DNA from: Danxiaibacter flavus
Lineage (GTDB): Bacteria > Bacteroidota > Bacteroidia > Chitinophagales > Chitinophagaceae
DNA: 64,000 nucleotides
Reading direction: 5' to 3'
Assembly (NCBI RefSeq): GCF_041060425.1
Contig: NZ_JAULBC010000007.1
Coordinates: forward strand, 248,001 to 312,000
Of this stretch, positions 1-10,193 are shown piece after piece (position 1 is the stretch's first letter; each line of letters starts with the position of its first letter). The notes beneath the pieces are model-generated. The model did no database searches. It worked only from the letters and a program-made list of their open reading frames with translations, and was not told the DNA's origin. A program made the translations under genes and the position numbers.

Positions 1-664
1 AACTGGCCAAATCGCCGATGGTGTAATGTTTACCAGCTGTATTAGGGTCTGGTTGGTATACAAAATCATTGTCCCAAGCATCTTGCAGGTTCTTGTAATT
101 ATCAGCCGGCTCAACCAGGTAACTTAGTTTCTGTTCTATTGACAGCTGCATCACATTGTGTCCGAAATCAAAATCTGCAAACACATCATCCAGGTTACTC
201 GGTTTGTCCTTGCCAATGCCCCAGTCGTGTAGAAATGCAGATAAACAGGCGAATGCAGGCACAGCAGCCGCACCATCACTCGCAATGGCAGCCGCAGCAG
301 CCAATGCAAAAGCTATGTCAATAAAGACACCCGCAATAAAGTTGTTCCAGGTTCCATTCTCCTGGGTAGCACCTAATGCAAGAAGTACTATATTTTCATA
401 CTCAATGGTCAACGGGTACAGATCGGTTATCCACACACGCAAACGTCTCAAATTATCAGCGGCCTGCTGCAATTGTGCCGGTGTAAACGGAGGATCTCCT
501 TCCCCGTTTCCGCCCTTTCCGGGAAAATCATTGTGCTTGGTGCATCCGGTAATAAATGATGGTAGTAAAACTGCCCCTGTGGCTGCAATAGCAGAATTTT
601 TCAACAGATACCTTCTGCTTACTTTATTCAGCAAATCTTGCTGGATGCTGTTATGATCTGGCAT
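1..664 (-). CDS. Tat-type lipoprotein, hypothetical (3' end outside window)
   Basis: This reading frame is open from an ATG at 664 down to the left edge, so only the first 221 residues are seen. The N-terminus has a twin-arginine motif (SRRYLLK, residues 16-22), a hydrophobic stretch and a lipobox ending at Cys41, which together suggest Tat export and lipid anchoring. Residues 105-145 are alanine-rich and hydrophobic. I recognise no enzyme family; an exported protein of unknown function is the safest reading. It is transcribed away from the rest of the window. Confidence 0.75.
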   Translation of the reverse strand, partial: MPDHNSIQQDLLNKVSRRYLLKNSAIAATGAVLLPSFITGCTKHNDFPGKGGNGEGDPPFTPAQLQQAADNLRRLRVWITDLYPLTIEYENIVLLALGATQENGTWNNFIAGVFIDIAFALAAAAAIASDGAAAVPAFACLSAFLHDWGIGKDKPSNLDDVFADFDFGHNVMQLSIEQKLSYLVEPADNYKNLQDAWDNDFVYQPDPNTAGKHYTIGDLAS

Positions 665-1207
665 AAAAGTTTATTTAAGTAAATGATAAATATGTTTGTA
701 CATAAACGCTTTACATTTACAAAGACTAGTCGCAAGACATTAACCTTAAACCTTTACACACGAAAAATCTGCTCCGATCAAAATCGAAAACAAGGTTTAC
801 GGCTTAAAGGAAAGACTGTGTCAGTTTTGTTGAGTATAGTTAAATGGGGGCAGTTATCCGAATTAGTCATCGGTGTCTTATTCAGGTTGCTATCGCTTCT
901 TTATATTTAGTACCAGGCTTTTAAAAATTCCGTAAACAAAATAATTTTTCTTTCGCTGAATTGCAAGTTTTATGTATAACATTTAAATTTAATGTTTGGC
1001 CAATATATTTTATCCGTTGCGGTTTTTACCGTTAAATGAACCGTAAAACAAATACAAAGTGAATTCATAAAAATTAATATTGTATTGTTATGCATTTTAT
1101 GACAACTCCGTTTCACCGGAATATTGGCCGCCACCAGCCCTTTTGAAAAAATTGGATGGTGATTACATTTAATAGAGAAGGCTACAGATAATTAAAGCTC
1201 TTATAAA
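665..1207. other. Gene-free stretch between two divergent genes
   Basis: About 540 bases of AT-rich sequence between the leftward Tat lipoprotein and the rightward outer-membrane protein. It should hold both promoters, but I found no exact TAnnTTTG box. A 75-codon frame at 683-910 has no recognisable product or plausible start and I do not count it. Confidence 0.5.
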
Positions 1208-2188
1208 GTGCAGTTTCGATACCATACAAAAAAATATAACGGACCGGCATTTATGCCAGGTAGCGATGGATCTTTTTTGCGCTCTTTTATTTATGCTGCA
1301 AGAATTTTTTTTACATGCCTGGTTTGTTTTTATTGTATCGCCGGCAAAACCCAGGATCTTGAGCCGAGAATATATGCGAACCTGCCTAAAAATATGAACG
1401 CTGTTGCCTTTGTGTATGGCTATGCCAAGGGAAACGTAGTAGCAGACCCTTCGCTGCCTATAGCTGATTTTAAAATAACAAGCCACAACCTGGGAGTTGG
1501 CTATGTACGCACATTTGGGATAGCCAATAAATTATCGAGAGTACAACTTTCGCTGCCTTATACAGATATGGCCGGGCAGTTAAAAATAAATGGCCATGAC
1601 ACCAGCGGCGCCCGTAGCGGCTTCAGCGATATGCGTGTAAGGATTGGTATGAATCTGTGGGGTTCCCCTGCTATGGACAAGAAAGATTTCCGCAGGTATC
1701 AGCAAAAAACAATTGTAGGTGTCAGCCTTGTTACATCTGTTCCCATAGGACTTTATTATAGTGATAAAAGAATCAATTTAGGAAGCCACCGATGGGCTTT
1801 CAAGCCAGAGGTAGGTGTATCAAGGCGTTTCAAGCGCTTTTATACTGAGGCATATGCAGGCGTTTGGTTATACACGAACAATAACAAATACCTCGTTGAT
1901 AAGGTGCAGGAACAACGTCCGGTTTTTAGCATCCAGGGGCATGTTTGTTATTATTTTAAAAACCAGATGTGGGTAGGTGTTAATGGAAACTGGTTTAACG
2001 GCGGCGAAACTACTGTTAACGGCGTGGCGGCAGGCGATCTCAAGGACAACTGGCGAGTGGGCGCTATATGGGCGGTTCCATTGGCCAAATCCCATTCAAT
2101 AAAATTACAGCTGCATACAGGTGCTTTTACGGCCAGCGGTCTGGACTACAATATTGTTGCAATTAGTTACCAGTATATATTCTTTTAA
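1208..2188 (+). CDS. Outer-membrane protein, phenol MetA-like beta-barrel
   Basis: A 326-residue protein with an N-terminal signal segment (hydrophobic core about residues 26-44) followed by alternating beta-strand sequence and a C-terminal strand ending in aromatic residues (YQYIFF), as in outer-membrane barrels. The layout resembles the 'MetA-pathway of phenol degradation' putative transporter family; that name is historical and does not give a substrate. An internal Met at 1253 would give a more usual signal-peptide length and may be the real start. The next gene converges on it from the other strand with only 6 bases between the two stops. Confidence 0.65.
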   Translation: MQFRYHTKKYNGPAFMPGSDGSFLRSFIYAARIFFTCLVCFYCIAGKTQDLEPRIYANLPKNMNAVAFVYGYAKGNVVADPSLPIADFKITSHNLGVGYVRTFGIANKLSRVQLSLPYTDMAGQLKINGHDTSGARSGFSDMRVRIGMNLWGSPAMDKKDFRRYQQKTIVGVSLVTSVPIGLYYSDKRINLGSHRWAFKPEVGVSRRFKRFYTEAYAGVWLYTNNNKYLVDKVQEQRPVFSIQGHVCYYFKNQMWVGVNGNWFNGGETTVNGVAAGDLKDNWRVGAIWAVPLAKSHSIKLQLHTGAFTASGLDYNIVAISYQYIFF

Positions 2189-2194
2189 AGGTTT

Positions 2195-4687
2195 TCAATA
2201 AGCATTAGGATCAGGGTTATTATCTTCCGGTCTCTCATTCTTTATGTTCAATTTTCCAAATTTCCAGGTGAAATTAATACCAATCGATTGGTAAGGTATC
2301 CTTCGAAGGCTAACACTCAAAAAGTTCGGACCATAAAGATCCGTACGTTGATCCACATACTTGCTGAAAATATTATTGGCTGTGAGGGCGACGCTTCCTT
2401 TTTTATTCCAAAACAGCTTTCTTACCGCTAAACTGTACGAAGTAAATGAAGGAAAATTTCCCTGCGCTTCATGATGGCGGGAATTGTAACTTCCAAATAT
2501 TTCTGTTGCAAAGTTGCTTGTTATCTGATACGACGCGTTGACATTGAAACGGTAAATATTTCCGGTAGAATTATATCCCGGATCAACCTGGTTAATTGTA
2601 TAGCGATAAAAATAGGTGATGTTAGATCGTAGATTCAACTTCTCATTTATATGAAGGTCGAGGTACAGACTGGTGCCCATGTTTTTTTCAATTCCAATGT
2701 TCTTACGGGTTGTTACTGCTACGTTGGTATATACGGTGTCGCCAACCTGTATTGTTGGATAATAAACAATGAAGGGTTGTATGTCGCCATTACTTTGCCG
2801 GTAAAATAAGGAAATCATAAAAGATCCGTTCTTAACAAAATCATTGGTATAAGATGCCTCATACCGGTCCCATACTTCAGGTTTCAGATCAGGATTACCG
2901 GTAGTAACATTTTTTGGGTCACTCGTGTTAATAAAGGGATTTAAGTCCGCATAACCGGGGCGATTAATTCTTATCGTATAATTTAATTTTATCGCCTGCC
3001 TTTCGCCAATTTTTCTCATTAAGAAAATGGAAGGGATAAGGGTATTGTATCCTTTATCTATCGTTTGCTGTGCGTTTGCATAAAACGAATTAACCTGGGT
3101 CCGTTCATAACGTCCACCTATTTTGGCATCTGTTAATTTACCTATAGGGAAACTTAATTCAGCATATGCAGCATAAACTTTTTGATGGTAATTGAGGTTA
3201 TTTGACAATGCAGCATCATAAAGATAATCCGCTACGTAATTGTTCCAAACTAAGGCATTGGCGGTACTGGAAATATCATATCCGCTGAATTTTCCTCCTA
3301 TTCCCAAATTTACATCCTTGTGCAAGGGCTGAATATAATCAACCATCAATTCATATTCGTTTTCTTTTGCCGGGTTGTTGTTCCTGGTGCCGTAGATCAG
3401 GGAATCTTGTGGTTGTAAATACTGATCATTGTCTGCCGTTTTTAAATTATGTGCAAAACTCCCATCCATGCCAATCTCGAGTTTTTGTTCCTTATTTTTA
3501 AAACTGTGTTTATAATTAAGACTCGGATCAAAGCTATATTGCGTGAAAGCATTACCAGTATTATTAATTGAATTGATCTTCGAAAAAATACTGCCATCAG
3601 TTTTGTGTTCTTCCTCCGATTGATTAATGCTTCCCTTTGCATGGTTGCCGAACCTGGAATAGTTTAACCCTGCAGAAATACCGGATTTTTCAGTGATGGT
3701 CCAGTCGAATGCAATTCCTGTCTGGAATCCATAACGGGTAAAGTCGCTGCTTCCATCCTGGTTTAACTTCACATAGGTTTTAGCTACAGTATCAGTTGAA
3801 AGACGTTGAAAGCTGGTTGGTGTAGTAGTGCTTAATCTGGCGTTGCCATTCATAAATGCGTTTAATCCAAATTTTCCCTTTCGCGCATTTAAATTAACGG
3901 AACCATTTTGCACAATGGTTCCTGTGGTTAAGGACACATTTCCATTTACTCCCTGGATGGTGTTATGCTTTAGTATGATATTAATAACTCCTCCTGTTCC
4001 CTGTGCATCATATTTAGCCCCGGGATTAGTAATTACCTCAATGCTTTTTACCTGGTTAGCAGGAATAGATTGCAAAACATCAACGATATTACTACCGAAA
4101 ATAGTGGAAGGCTTTCCATTAATCAGAAATCGAATGTTCGTGCTACCTGCCAGCTCCACATTACCATCCACATCAACGGAAATCTGAGGTATTTTTTTTA
4201 GTATGTCAGTCGCTACGCCGGTTTGGGATGTAATATCTTTTTCAGCATTAAATACGAGCTTGTCAATTTTATTTTCAATCAATTTTTCCTGCGCGTTTAC
4301 AGTTACGGATTGCAATGTGGTTGCTTGTCTCGAAAGGTAAACCAGTTTTAAGTCGACTACCTGTTTTTTATAGTCCACGATAATGTTCTTAATGTTAGCC
4401 GTGCGATATCCAACAAGATCTATAACCGCTGTGTAGTTGCCGAAGGAAACTTTTAAAAACTTAAAATTGCCGCTCGTGTCAGAAGTAGCCTGATCAACCG
4501 GACTGATTGTTCCCGAAATGTATAATGTAACCGTTGCAGATTGAAGAGGAAAATTGGTTGCCGAATCTACAAGTTTACCCGAAATTTTACCGGTGATGTC
4601 TTTTGGGCTCGTTACCTGTCCATGTGCACCAGCCAGCAAAATTGTCAAAGCAACAGAAAGGATTCCTTTTATCATTTTGTACGGCAA
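2195..4687 (-). CDS. TonB-linked outer-membrane beta-barrel protein
   Basis: An 830-residue outer-membrane protein. After the signal peptide (ending near AHGQ, residue 24) comes a carboxypeptidase-regulatory-like beta-sandwich (about 33-115), then a plug-like region (about 130-240, containing the INGKPS and NPGAKYDAQGTGGVINI-type segments), then a long barrel of the OMP_b-brl_3 type (about 390-810) typical of Bacteroidota. Family members resemble TonB-dependent receptors, but no SusD partner is next to it, so a SusCD nutrient pair is not supported. Met5 (position 4675) is an equally possible start. Substrate unknown. Confidence 0.8.
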   Translation of the reverse strand: MPYKMIKGILSVALTILLAGAHGQVTSPKDITGKISGKLVDSATNFPLQSATVTLYISGTISPVDQATSDTSGNFKFLKVSFGNYTAVIDLVGYRTANIKNIIVDYKKQVVDLKLVYLSRQATTLQSVTVNAQEKLIENKIDKLVFNAEKDITSQTGVATDILKKIPQISVDVDGNVELAGSTNIRFLINGKPSTIFGSNIVDVLQSIPANQVKSIEVITNPGAKYDAQGTGGVINIILKHNTIQGVNGNVSLTTGTIVQNGSVNLNARKGKFGLNAFMNGNARLSTTTPTSFQRLSTDTVAKTYVKLNQDGSSDFTRYGFQTGIAFDWTITEKSGISAGLNYSRFGNHAKGSINQSEEEHKTDGSIFSKINSINNTGNAFTQYSFDPSLNYKHSFKNKEQKLEIGMDGSFAHNLKTADNDQYLQPQDSLIYGTRNNNPAKENEYELMVDYIQPLHKDVNLGIGGKFSGYDISSTANALVWNNYVADYLYDAALSNNLNYHQKVYAAYAELSFPIGKLTDAKIGGRYERTQVNSFYANAQQTIDKGYNTLIPSIFLMRKIGERQAIKLNYTIRINRPGYADLNPFINTSDPKNVTTGNPDLKPEVWDRYEASYTNDFVKNGSFMISLFYRQSNGDIQPFIVYYPTIQVGDTVYTNVAVTTRKNIGIEKNMGTSLYLDLHINEKLNLRSNITYFYRYTINQVDPGYNSTGNIYRFNVNASYQITSNFATEIFGSYNSRHHEAQGNFPSFTSYSLAVRKLFWNKKGSVALTANNIFSKYVDQRTDLYGPNFLSVSLRRIPYQSIGINFTWKFGKLNIKNERPEDNNPDPNAY

Positions 4688-5173
4688 AAATTAACCCGAA
4701 GGTCATATTTAATTCTGAAGAAAATCTGGTTGCTGCTATCATTACCTGGTGAATATCTCCGAATGCATATAAAAAAAGGTCATTGACCGAATCACAGACT
4801 ACTCATTTACTTAATTTCCTTATCTCACAGTTTTCTCAGGCGACGCCGTTTTTCGATGATTGAAAATAAACAGCAAAAGTGCTGGTTATAAAAAAGTTTT
4901 TAAAAAGGTAAAGAACGTTCCAAAAGTTAAATACGTTCTATTTTTTAGTTTCGCTCTTTGGTAAGTTTGCTTCAGGATTTGAAGCATTGCAGAAAATGAA
5001 TTGCCATTGAAGAGAGGCTGATTCATTTTCTGCGCAACCTGTTAATGGTCCGGGGAAAACTGCAACCGGATTAAAGGCCCCCTTGATAAGACTAACTCAA
5101 AAAAAAATTAGCAGATGAATATTTTGCCGTAAGCCGGCAGAACTGTCATCGCTTTAAAATAAAGACTACATTC
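4688..5173. other. Gene-free divergent region with a 13-bp inverted repeat
   Basis: This region separates the leftward barrel gene from the rightward ChrB/RND operon. It contains a perfect 13-bp inverted repeat, GCAGAAAATGAAT at 4989-5001 and its complement at 5021-5033, with a 19-base spacer. It also has a GAACGTTC palindrome near 4914. The inverted repeat lies about 140 bases before the ChrB start, so it could be an operator for the efflux operon or an RNA hairpin. No clear -7 box was found. Confidence 0.45.
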
Positions 5174-5620
5174 ATGAAATGGATAACCAGAGAGCATCCT
5201 AAAATAGACAGGATCGCTTGTCCTTGGCTGATCAAAAATTTTGTAGATAAAGATGCGGAATTCATTTATACCGCAAAAGAGCTGGTAGTTGAAAAAGCTG
5301 AGGAACTAAATGCAATTCCCTATGACATTGCTGGTGTTGAATACACGCATTACGGTGAGGAATGCACGTTTGACTATATTATCAAAAAGCATTGTATAAC
5401 AGACAGCGCCCTGCTTGATATTGCTACAATAGTAAGAGGTGCAGATACTGACAGCTTTCAGCTTGCTCCTCAATCGGCCGGATTATGGAGCATTTCAGCG
5501 GGCTTGTCTTATAACTATCCGGATGATCACGAGATGTTGGAAATAGGTATGAAAATGTATGATGCGCTCTATAGCTGGGCAAAATATGTAAAAGATGAAA
5601 AGCACAACTGGAATCCCTAG
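5174..5620 (+). CDS. ChrB C-terminal-domain (chromate resistance) protein
   Basis: A 148-residue protein made up only of a Chrome_Resist-type domain (as in the C-terminal half of ChrB). It begins with the family pattern of a WITREHPKIDRIACPWLIK-type segment, contains GVEYTHYGEECTFDYI in the middle and ends with an aspartate-rich helical part (about 115-140). The regulatory N-terminal half of classic ChrB is absent. Chromate handling is what the family name implies, but here the gene leads a TolC/RND/adaptor operon and no chrA is visible, so the true effector is open. The next gene begins just past its stop. Confidence 0.75.
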   Translation: MKWITREHPKIDRIACPWLIKNFVDKDAEFIYTAKELVVEKAEELNAIPYDIAGVEYTHYGEECTFDYIIKKHCITDSALLDIATIVRGADTDSFQLAPQSAGLWSISAGLSYNYPDDHEMLEIGMKMYDALYSWAKYVKDEKHNWNP

Positions 5621-5633
5621 TTTAATCAACCGC

Positions 5634-7025
5634 ATGCAAAAAAGAAACCCGTCGTTACACTACTCCGGATTTTTGTTGTTCTTTATCCTGATCGCTTGTG
5701 CGGCTGGAGCACAGACTGTACCATTGATGCCGATAAGCATGTTAGATGCTGTGACACTTGGCAAAAACCGCTATCACCAATTGAAAGCCGTGCAATCCGA
5801 TGCTGATGCAGCATCTAAAAATGTAGACGTTGCAAAATATTCAAGACTTCCAACAATAGACGCAGCGTACCAGGCCAATATGGGTACAGCAAACAATCTC
5901 ACAGGCATGTTCTATCCCGGAACAATACTCCCAATTACCGGACCTCCCTCCGGTAAAAACGTCTACGACCCTGTTTCCGGAAGTGGCGCAGGTATCCTGA
6001 TCAACTGGCAGGCCGTAACATTCGGACAACGGAATGCACAGATCAATACTGCGGTTGCAGAGGTCAACAGTAAAAAATCCGCGTTAACCAACCAAACGTT
6101 CCAGCATTCAATAAACGTACTGAGTACATATCTCGACGTTCTTTTGTCCATCGACCTGATAAGCATTAATCAAAGGAATATCGACCGCATTACCGCCGGC
6201 CTTTCACAAAGCAAAATGCTTGTTAGCACTGGCATCAAACCGGGGGTAGACACGGCGTTGTTTCTTTCGGAACTGTCAAAGGCCAGGATAGACCTGCTGA
6301 ATGCCCGGAAGCAATTAGAGACTCAACAATGGACGCTTGCGGAGCTAATTGCAACAGATTCATTGCCTGTTCCGACCGATACATCATTTTTAGAAAAGCT
6401 TCCTGTTACCGAAGTGCAACGCGATAGTGGGACAATGAATCATCCGGTTGTAAAGTTTGGCCAATCTCAGCTGGAAGCGAGCAAAGCAAGGGAAGCTTAC
6501 ATCCGCAAATCCTATCTTCCCAAACTCTCCGTTTGGGGAACAGGTTTTGCCCGAGGCTCGGGTTTCCAGCCTGACGGGTCAGTTAAAACCTGGGACGGCC
6601 TTGGTTTGAGCCGTTATAACTATGGCGTTGGCTTGCAGCTATCTTTTTCTATTCTTAAATATGGCGAAGTCCGGCAGCAGTTGGCTCAACAGGAATTTAT
6701 CAGTAAATCCGCGCAGGAAAATCTTGAACAGAACAAGCAGTCGCTTCTAAGTCAACAACGAATCGCCAACACAACCTTCGACAACAATATTGCAGTGGCC
6801 CGGGAAACGCAACAACAGCTGGAATCAGCGAAATACGCTTTTTCAGCTATGCAATTCCGTTACAATACCGGCCTCGTCAGTTTTGCTGACCTTATTCAAT
6901 CGCAATACAATTTATTTAAAGCGGAACTCGACTTAAAAAGATCGTATTGGGATGCGTGGAAAGCATTGCTTCTTAAGGCAGCAGTAACGGGAGACGAACA
7001 AGTTTTTATAAATGAAATCAGGTAA
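5634..7025 (+). CDS. TolC-family outer-membrane efflux protein
   Basis: A 463-residue outer-membrane channel of a tripartite pump. Two outer-membrane-efflux repeats cover about residues 30-240 and 270-455, with the long heptad-like helices of the TolC tunnel. I start at the ATG at 5634 because the signal peptide (ending AAGAQ) then begins correctly; an upstream ATG at 5595 would overlap the ChrB gene and place 13 odd residues before the signal. The inner-membrane RND gene follows 6 bases after the stop and the adaptor after that, so the three genes should make one complex. Confidence 0.88.
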   Translation: MQKRNPSLHYSGFLLFFILIACAAGAQTVPLMPISMLDAVTLGKNRYHQLKAVQSDADAASKNVDVAKYSRLPTIDAAYQANMGTANNLTGMFYPGTILPITGPPSGKNVYDPVSGSGAGILINWQAVTFGQRNAQINTAVAEVNSKKSALTNQTFQHSINVLSTYLDVLLSIDLISINQRNIDRITAGLSQSKMLVSTGIKPGVDTALFLSELSKARIDLLNARKQLETQQWTLAELIATDSLPVPTDTSFLEKLPVTEVQRDSGTMNHPVVKFGQSQLEASKAREAYIRKSYLPKLSVWGTGFARGSGFQPDGSVKTWDGLGLSRYNYGVGLQLSFSILKYGEVRQQLAQQEFISKSAQENLEQNKQSLLSQQRIANTTFDNNIAVARETQQQLESAKYAFSAMQFRYNTGLVSFADLIQSQYNLFKAELDLKRSYWDAWKALLLKAAVTGDEQVFINEIR

Positions 7026-7031
7026 ACCTCA

Positions 7032-10000
7032 ATGATCAGGTTAATACAATTAGCACTAAGAAAGCCAATAGCTATAATTGTTGCAGTGGTAGCGGTGATC
7101 TTCTTTGGCATAATGAGCATCCGTAAATCAGCACTTGATATATTCCCTGCTGTTAACGCTCCCACCATTTATGTAGCACAAACATATGGTGGTCTGTCTC
7201 CTCAGCAGGTGGAGGGATTCATCACATCTTATTATGAATACCATTTTCTGTATATCACCGGCATAAAAGCAGTAGAAAGTAAATCAATCCAGGGGCTGGC
7301 ACTCATTAAACTACAATTTCATGAGGGTACAAATATGGCGGCTGCTATGGCTGAAGTGGTTTCTTATGCTACCCGTGCAAGATCATTCATGCCACCGGGA
7401 ACAGTACCTCCGTTTGTTATGAGGTATGATGCTGGCTCTGTGCCTGTAGGGCAGCTGGTGTTTACAAGTGACTCCCGTTCTCTTTCAGAAATACAGGACC
7501 TCGCGCTTTTTAAAGTGCGGCCTATGTTTGCTGCACTTGCAGGGGTATCTGCTCCCCCACCCTTCGGCGGCAATCAGCGAACGGTTCTTGTAAAGGCTGA
7601 CCCGGAAAGACTGCGCAGTTATCACCTGACTGCTGAGGAAGTAGTAGCAGCTATTGCAAAAAACAATTCGATCGTCCCTGCGGGCAATATACGCGTAGGC
7701 GACAAAGCGCTTATAACTGCGTCTAACAGCGTCGTAGATAATTTTAAAGAACTGGAAAACGTAACTATCAAAAACGCTGATGGCGTTTCTGTACTCGTCA
7801 GGGATGTGGCCTCTGTAGACAATGGAGCAGACGTGACTACCGGTTACGCACTTATTAATGGCAAACGGTCGGTGTACATACCTGTTACCAAACGTGCAGA
7901 TGCGTCAACATGGGATGTTGTACAAACCATTAAGAAAGCTTTGCCTGATATGCAATCAGCGATACCCCAGGACATCAAAGTATCTTATGAATTTGATCAG
8001 TCCGGCTATGTAATTAATTCACTAAGAAGCTTATTATTTGAAGGCGCTTTGGGAGCCATTTTAACCGGCATTATGGTATTGTTGTTCCTGCGGGATGTAA
8101 GAAGCGCAGCTATCGTTGTTATTACAATTCCTGTTGCTTTGCTTACTTCCGCATTATGCCTTTATTTGCTTGGGCAGACCATTAATATAATGACATTGGG
8201 CGGCCTTGCCCTGGCAGTCGGAATATTGGTAGATGAGGCCACTGTAACTGTTGAAAATATCCATCACCATATTGAGTTAAAGAAATCAAAGGCGAGAGCT
8301 ATTTGGGACGCATGTGCAGAAATTGCAGTGCCAAAGTTGTTAATACTCTTAAGTGTATTGTCTGTGTTTGTTCCTGCGCTTTTTATGTCCGGAGTGCCTA
8401 GATCTATGTTTTTACCCTTGTCTCTTGCAGTTGGTTTTTCTATGATCGCTTCGTTTTTGTTGTCTCAAACGCTTGTGCCTGTGTTGTCCAATTGGATAGT
8501 GCGGCCGGTACAAAATTCAAGGGAAGAGAGCGGGCTTGAAAAATTAAAAACACGACTGTCGGCGTTTATTCAAAAGACCGGAAAATCTGCAGGGTTATTT
8601 GTTGCAGCCGTTTTGTGTTTGCTTATAGCATTAACATATCTTGGTTATAAAGGGGCCGGTGAAGAAATTTTTCCGAAAGTCAGCTCAGGTCAAATGCAGG
8701 TTCGCCTTCGCATGCCGGTGGGTACAAGGATTGAGCGTACAGAAGATGCTACAAAAAAACTGTTGCAATATTTTGAAGATGTTGCAGGTAAAGGAAATAT
8801 CGCCATCAGCTCTTCATTTGTGGGACTTCAGCCGCCAACTTATGCCATTAACCCGATTTTTTTATACACCAGTGGGCCGCACGAAGCATTGCTCAAAATC
8901 AAACTTGCAAAATCCGCGTCAGTTGACGAAGAAGAACTTAAAGAAAAGATCAGAGACCTGGTTAGCAAAAATATACAAGGCGCAAGTTTATCATTTGAGC
9001 CTGCCGATCTGGTCGACCAGGTTATGAGCCTCGGCTCTGATAATCCCATTGAGGTAGTTGTCCAGGGAAAAGATATTCAGCAAAGCCGCGAGATAGCTTC
9101 CCGCCTGATGAAGTCATTAAAAGAAATAGATTATTTACGCGATGTGCAAGTGCCGCAACCATTGGACTATCCTACTATTCAAATTAATTATGACCGGGTG
9201 AGAGCCGGCCAAATGGGCATTTCGGTTGATCAGGCCGGACGATCAGTAATAGAGGGTACTTCTTCCAGCCGTTTCATAACACCGGTATACTGGCTTGACA
9301 AAACTTCGGGCACCTCCTACCAGGTACAGATCGAATACCCTCAAATGGGCATGAACAGTACGGACCAGGTTGAACAGATCCCTGTCGGAAATCACAATAA
9401 CAATCCTGTTTACCTGAGAGATATTGCTGATTACAAAAGCGGCAGCTCTATCGGCGAGTACAACAGAATTAATCAGCAAAGATTTATCACCGTAACTGCT
9501 AATATTCATAAGCAGCATTTAAGCAAAGCGGTAACAGAAATAAATAAAGCAATAAACAAAATGGGAAAACTGCCACAGGGAGTTAAAGTTTACATGCGCG
9601 GACAATCGGACCTGCTGACACAAACGATCAATGAACTATCGCTGGGCTTGCTCCTTGCAATCGTTGTGATTGGTTTAATGCTCACTGCTTATTTCCAGTC
9701 TTTTAAACTAGCACTTGCTGTTCTTGCAGTATTTCCAGGAGTACTTGCCGGTTCAATACTGTTAATATGGGTTACAGGCAACTCAATCAACATACAATCC
9801 TTTATGGGATGTATTATGGCTGTGGGAGTAGCTGTTGCAAATGCAATATTGCTTGTCCATAACGCTGAACAATTAAAGACTGCCAATAATGTTAACGGAA
9901 GCATTGGGGCCGCGGCAGCCAGAAACCGTTTACGCCCGATTCTTATGACCAGCTTTGCCATGATAGCAGGTATGATTCCGATGGCTTTAGGAATTGGCGA

Positions 10001-10181
10001 AAGCGGGAAGCAAACTGCACCTTTGGCAATTGCGGTTATAGGTGGTTTGCTTTTTAGCACCTTTATAAGTCTTTGGCTTGTGCCGCTTGTGTATGATCTG
10101 CAGGTTACAGCTAAAAAGTCCAAACAGGCATCGCTCGATCCTAACGATATTAATTCACCATTTTATGATAGCAACAGATAA
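7032..10181 (+). CDS. RND efflux transporter, inner-membrane permease
   Basis: A 1049-residue RND permease with the duplicated layout: TM1 at about 11-30, a large periplasmic loop, TM2-6 at about 330-490, TM7 near 520-540, a second loop, and TM8-12 at about 865-1025. The proton-relay motif in TM4 reads LVDEATVTVEN (Asp401, Glu402), where classic AcrB-type pumps have two aspartates. The sequence is closer to drug/organic efflux (HAE) pumps than to metal CzcA pumps. It is the middle gene of TolC-RND-adaptor, an order opposite to acrAB-tolC. Substrate not predictable. Confidence 0.9.
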   Translation: MIRLIQLALRKPIAIIVAVVAVIFFGIMSIRKSALDIFPAVNAPTIYVAQTYGGLSPQQVEGFITSYYEYHFLYITGIKAVESKSIQGLALIKLQFHEGTNMAAAMAEVVSYATRARSFMPPGTVPPFVMRYDAGSVPVGQLVFTSDSRSLSEIQDLALFKVRPMFAALAGVSAPPPFGGNQRTVLVKADPERLRSYHLTAEEVVAAIAKNNSIVPAGNIRVGDKALITASNSVVDNFKELENVTIKNADGVSVLVRDVASVDNGADVTTGYALINGKRSVYIPVTKRADASTWDVVQTIKKALPDMQSAIPQDIKVSYEFDQSGYVINSLRSLLFEGALGAILTGIMVLLFLRDVRSAAIVVITIPVALLTSALCLYLLGQTINIMTLGGLALAVGILVDEATVTVENIHHHIELKKSKARAIWDACAEIAVPKLLILLSVLSVFVPALFMSGVPRSMFLPLSLAVGFSMIASFLLSQTLVPVLSNWIVRPVQNSREESGLEKLKTRLSAFIQKTGKSAGLFVAAVLCLLIALTYLGYKGAGEEIFPKVSSGQMQVRLRMPVGTRIERTEDATKKLLQYFEDVAGKGNIAISSSFVGLQPPTYAINPIFLYTSGPHEALLKIKLAKSASVDEEELKEKIRDLVSKNIQGASLSFEPADLVDQVMSLGSDNPIEVVVQGKDIQQSREIASRLMKSLKEIDYLRDVQVPQPLDYPTIQINYDRVRAGQMGISVDQAGRSVIEGTSSSRFITPVYWLDKTSGTSYQVQIEYPQMGMNSTDQVEQIPVGNHNNNPVYLRDIADYKSGSSIGEYNRINQQRFITVTANIHKQHLSKAVTEINKAINKMGKLPQGVKVYMRGQSDLLTQTINELSLGLLLAIVVIGLMLTAYFQSFKLALAVLAVFPGVLAGSILLIWVTGNSINIQSFMGCIMAVGVAVANAILLVHNAEQLKTANNVNGSIGAAAARNRLRPILMTSFAMIAGMIPMALGIGESGKQTAPLAIAVIGGLLFSTFISLWLVPLVYDLQVTAKKSKQASLDPNDINSPFYDSNR

Positions 10182-10193
10182 ACCAATTCTTGC

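Noticed and set aside
683..910. 75-codon frame in the left gap
   Set aside because: Basic, low-complexity, no recognisable segment, and the divergent promoter region is expected here.
2195..4687. SusC of a SusCD pair
   Set aside because: No SusD gene is adjacent and the barrel is of the OMP_b-brl_3 type.
4541..4786. 81-codon frame antisense to the barrel gene start
   Set aside because: Shadow of the real gene on the other strand.
5595..5633. Upstream ATG for the TolC gene
   Set aside because: It overlaps the ChrB gene and puts 13 odd residues before a good signal peptide.
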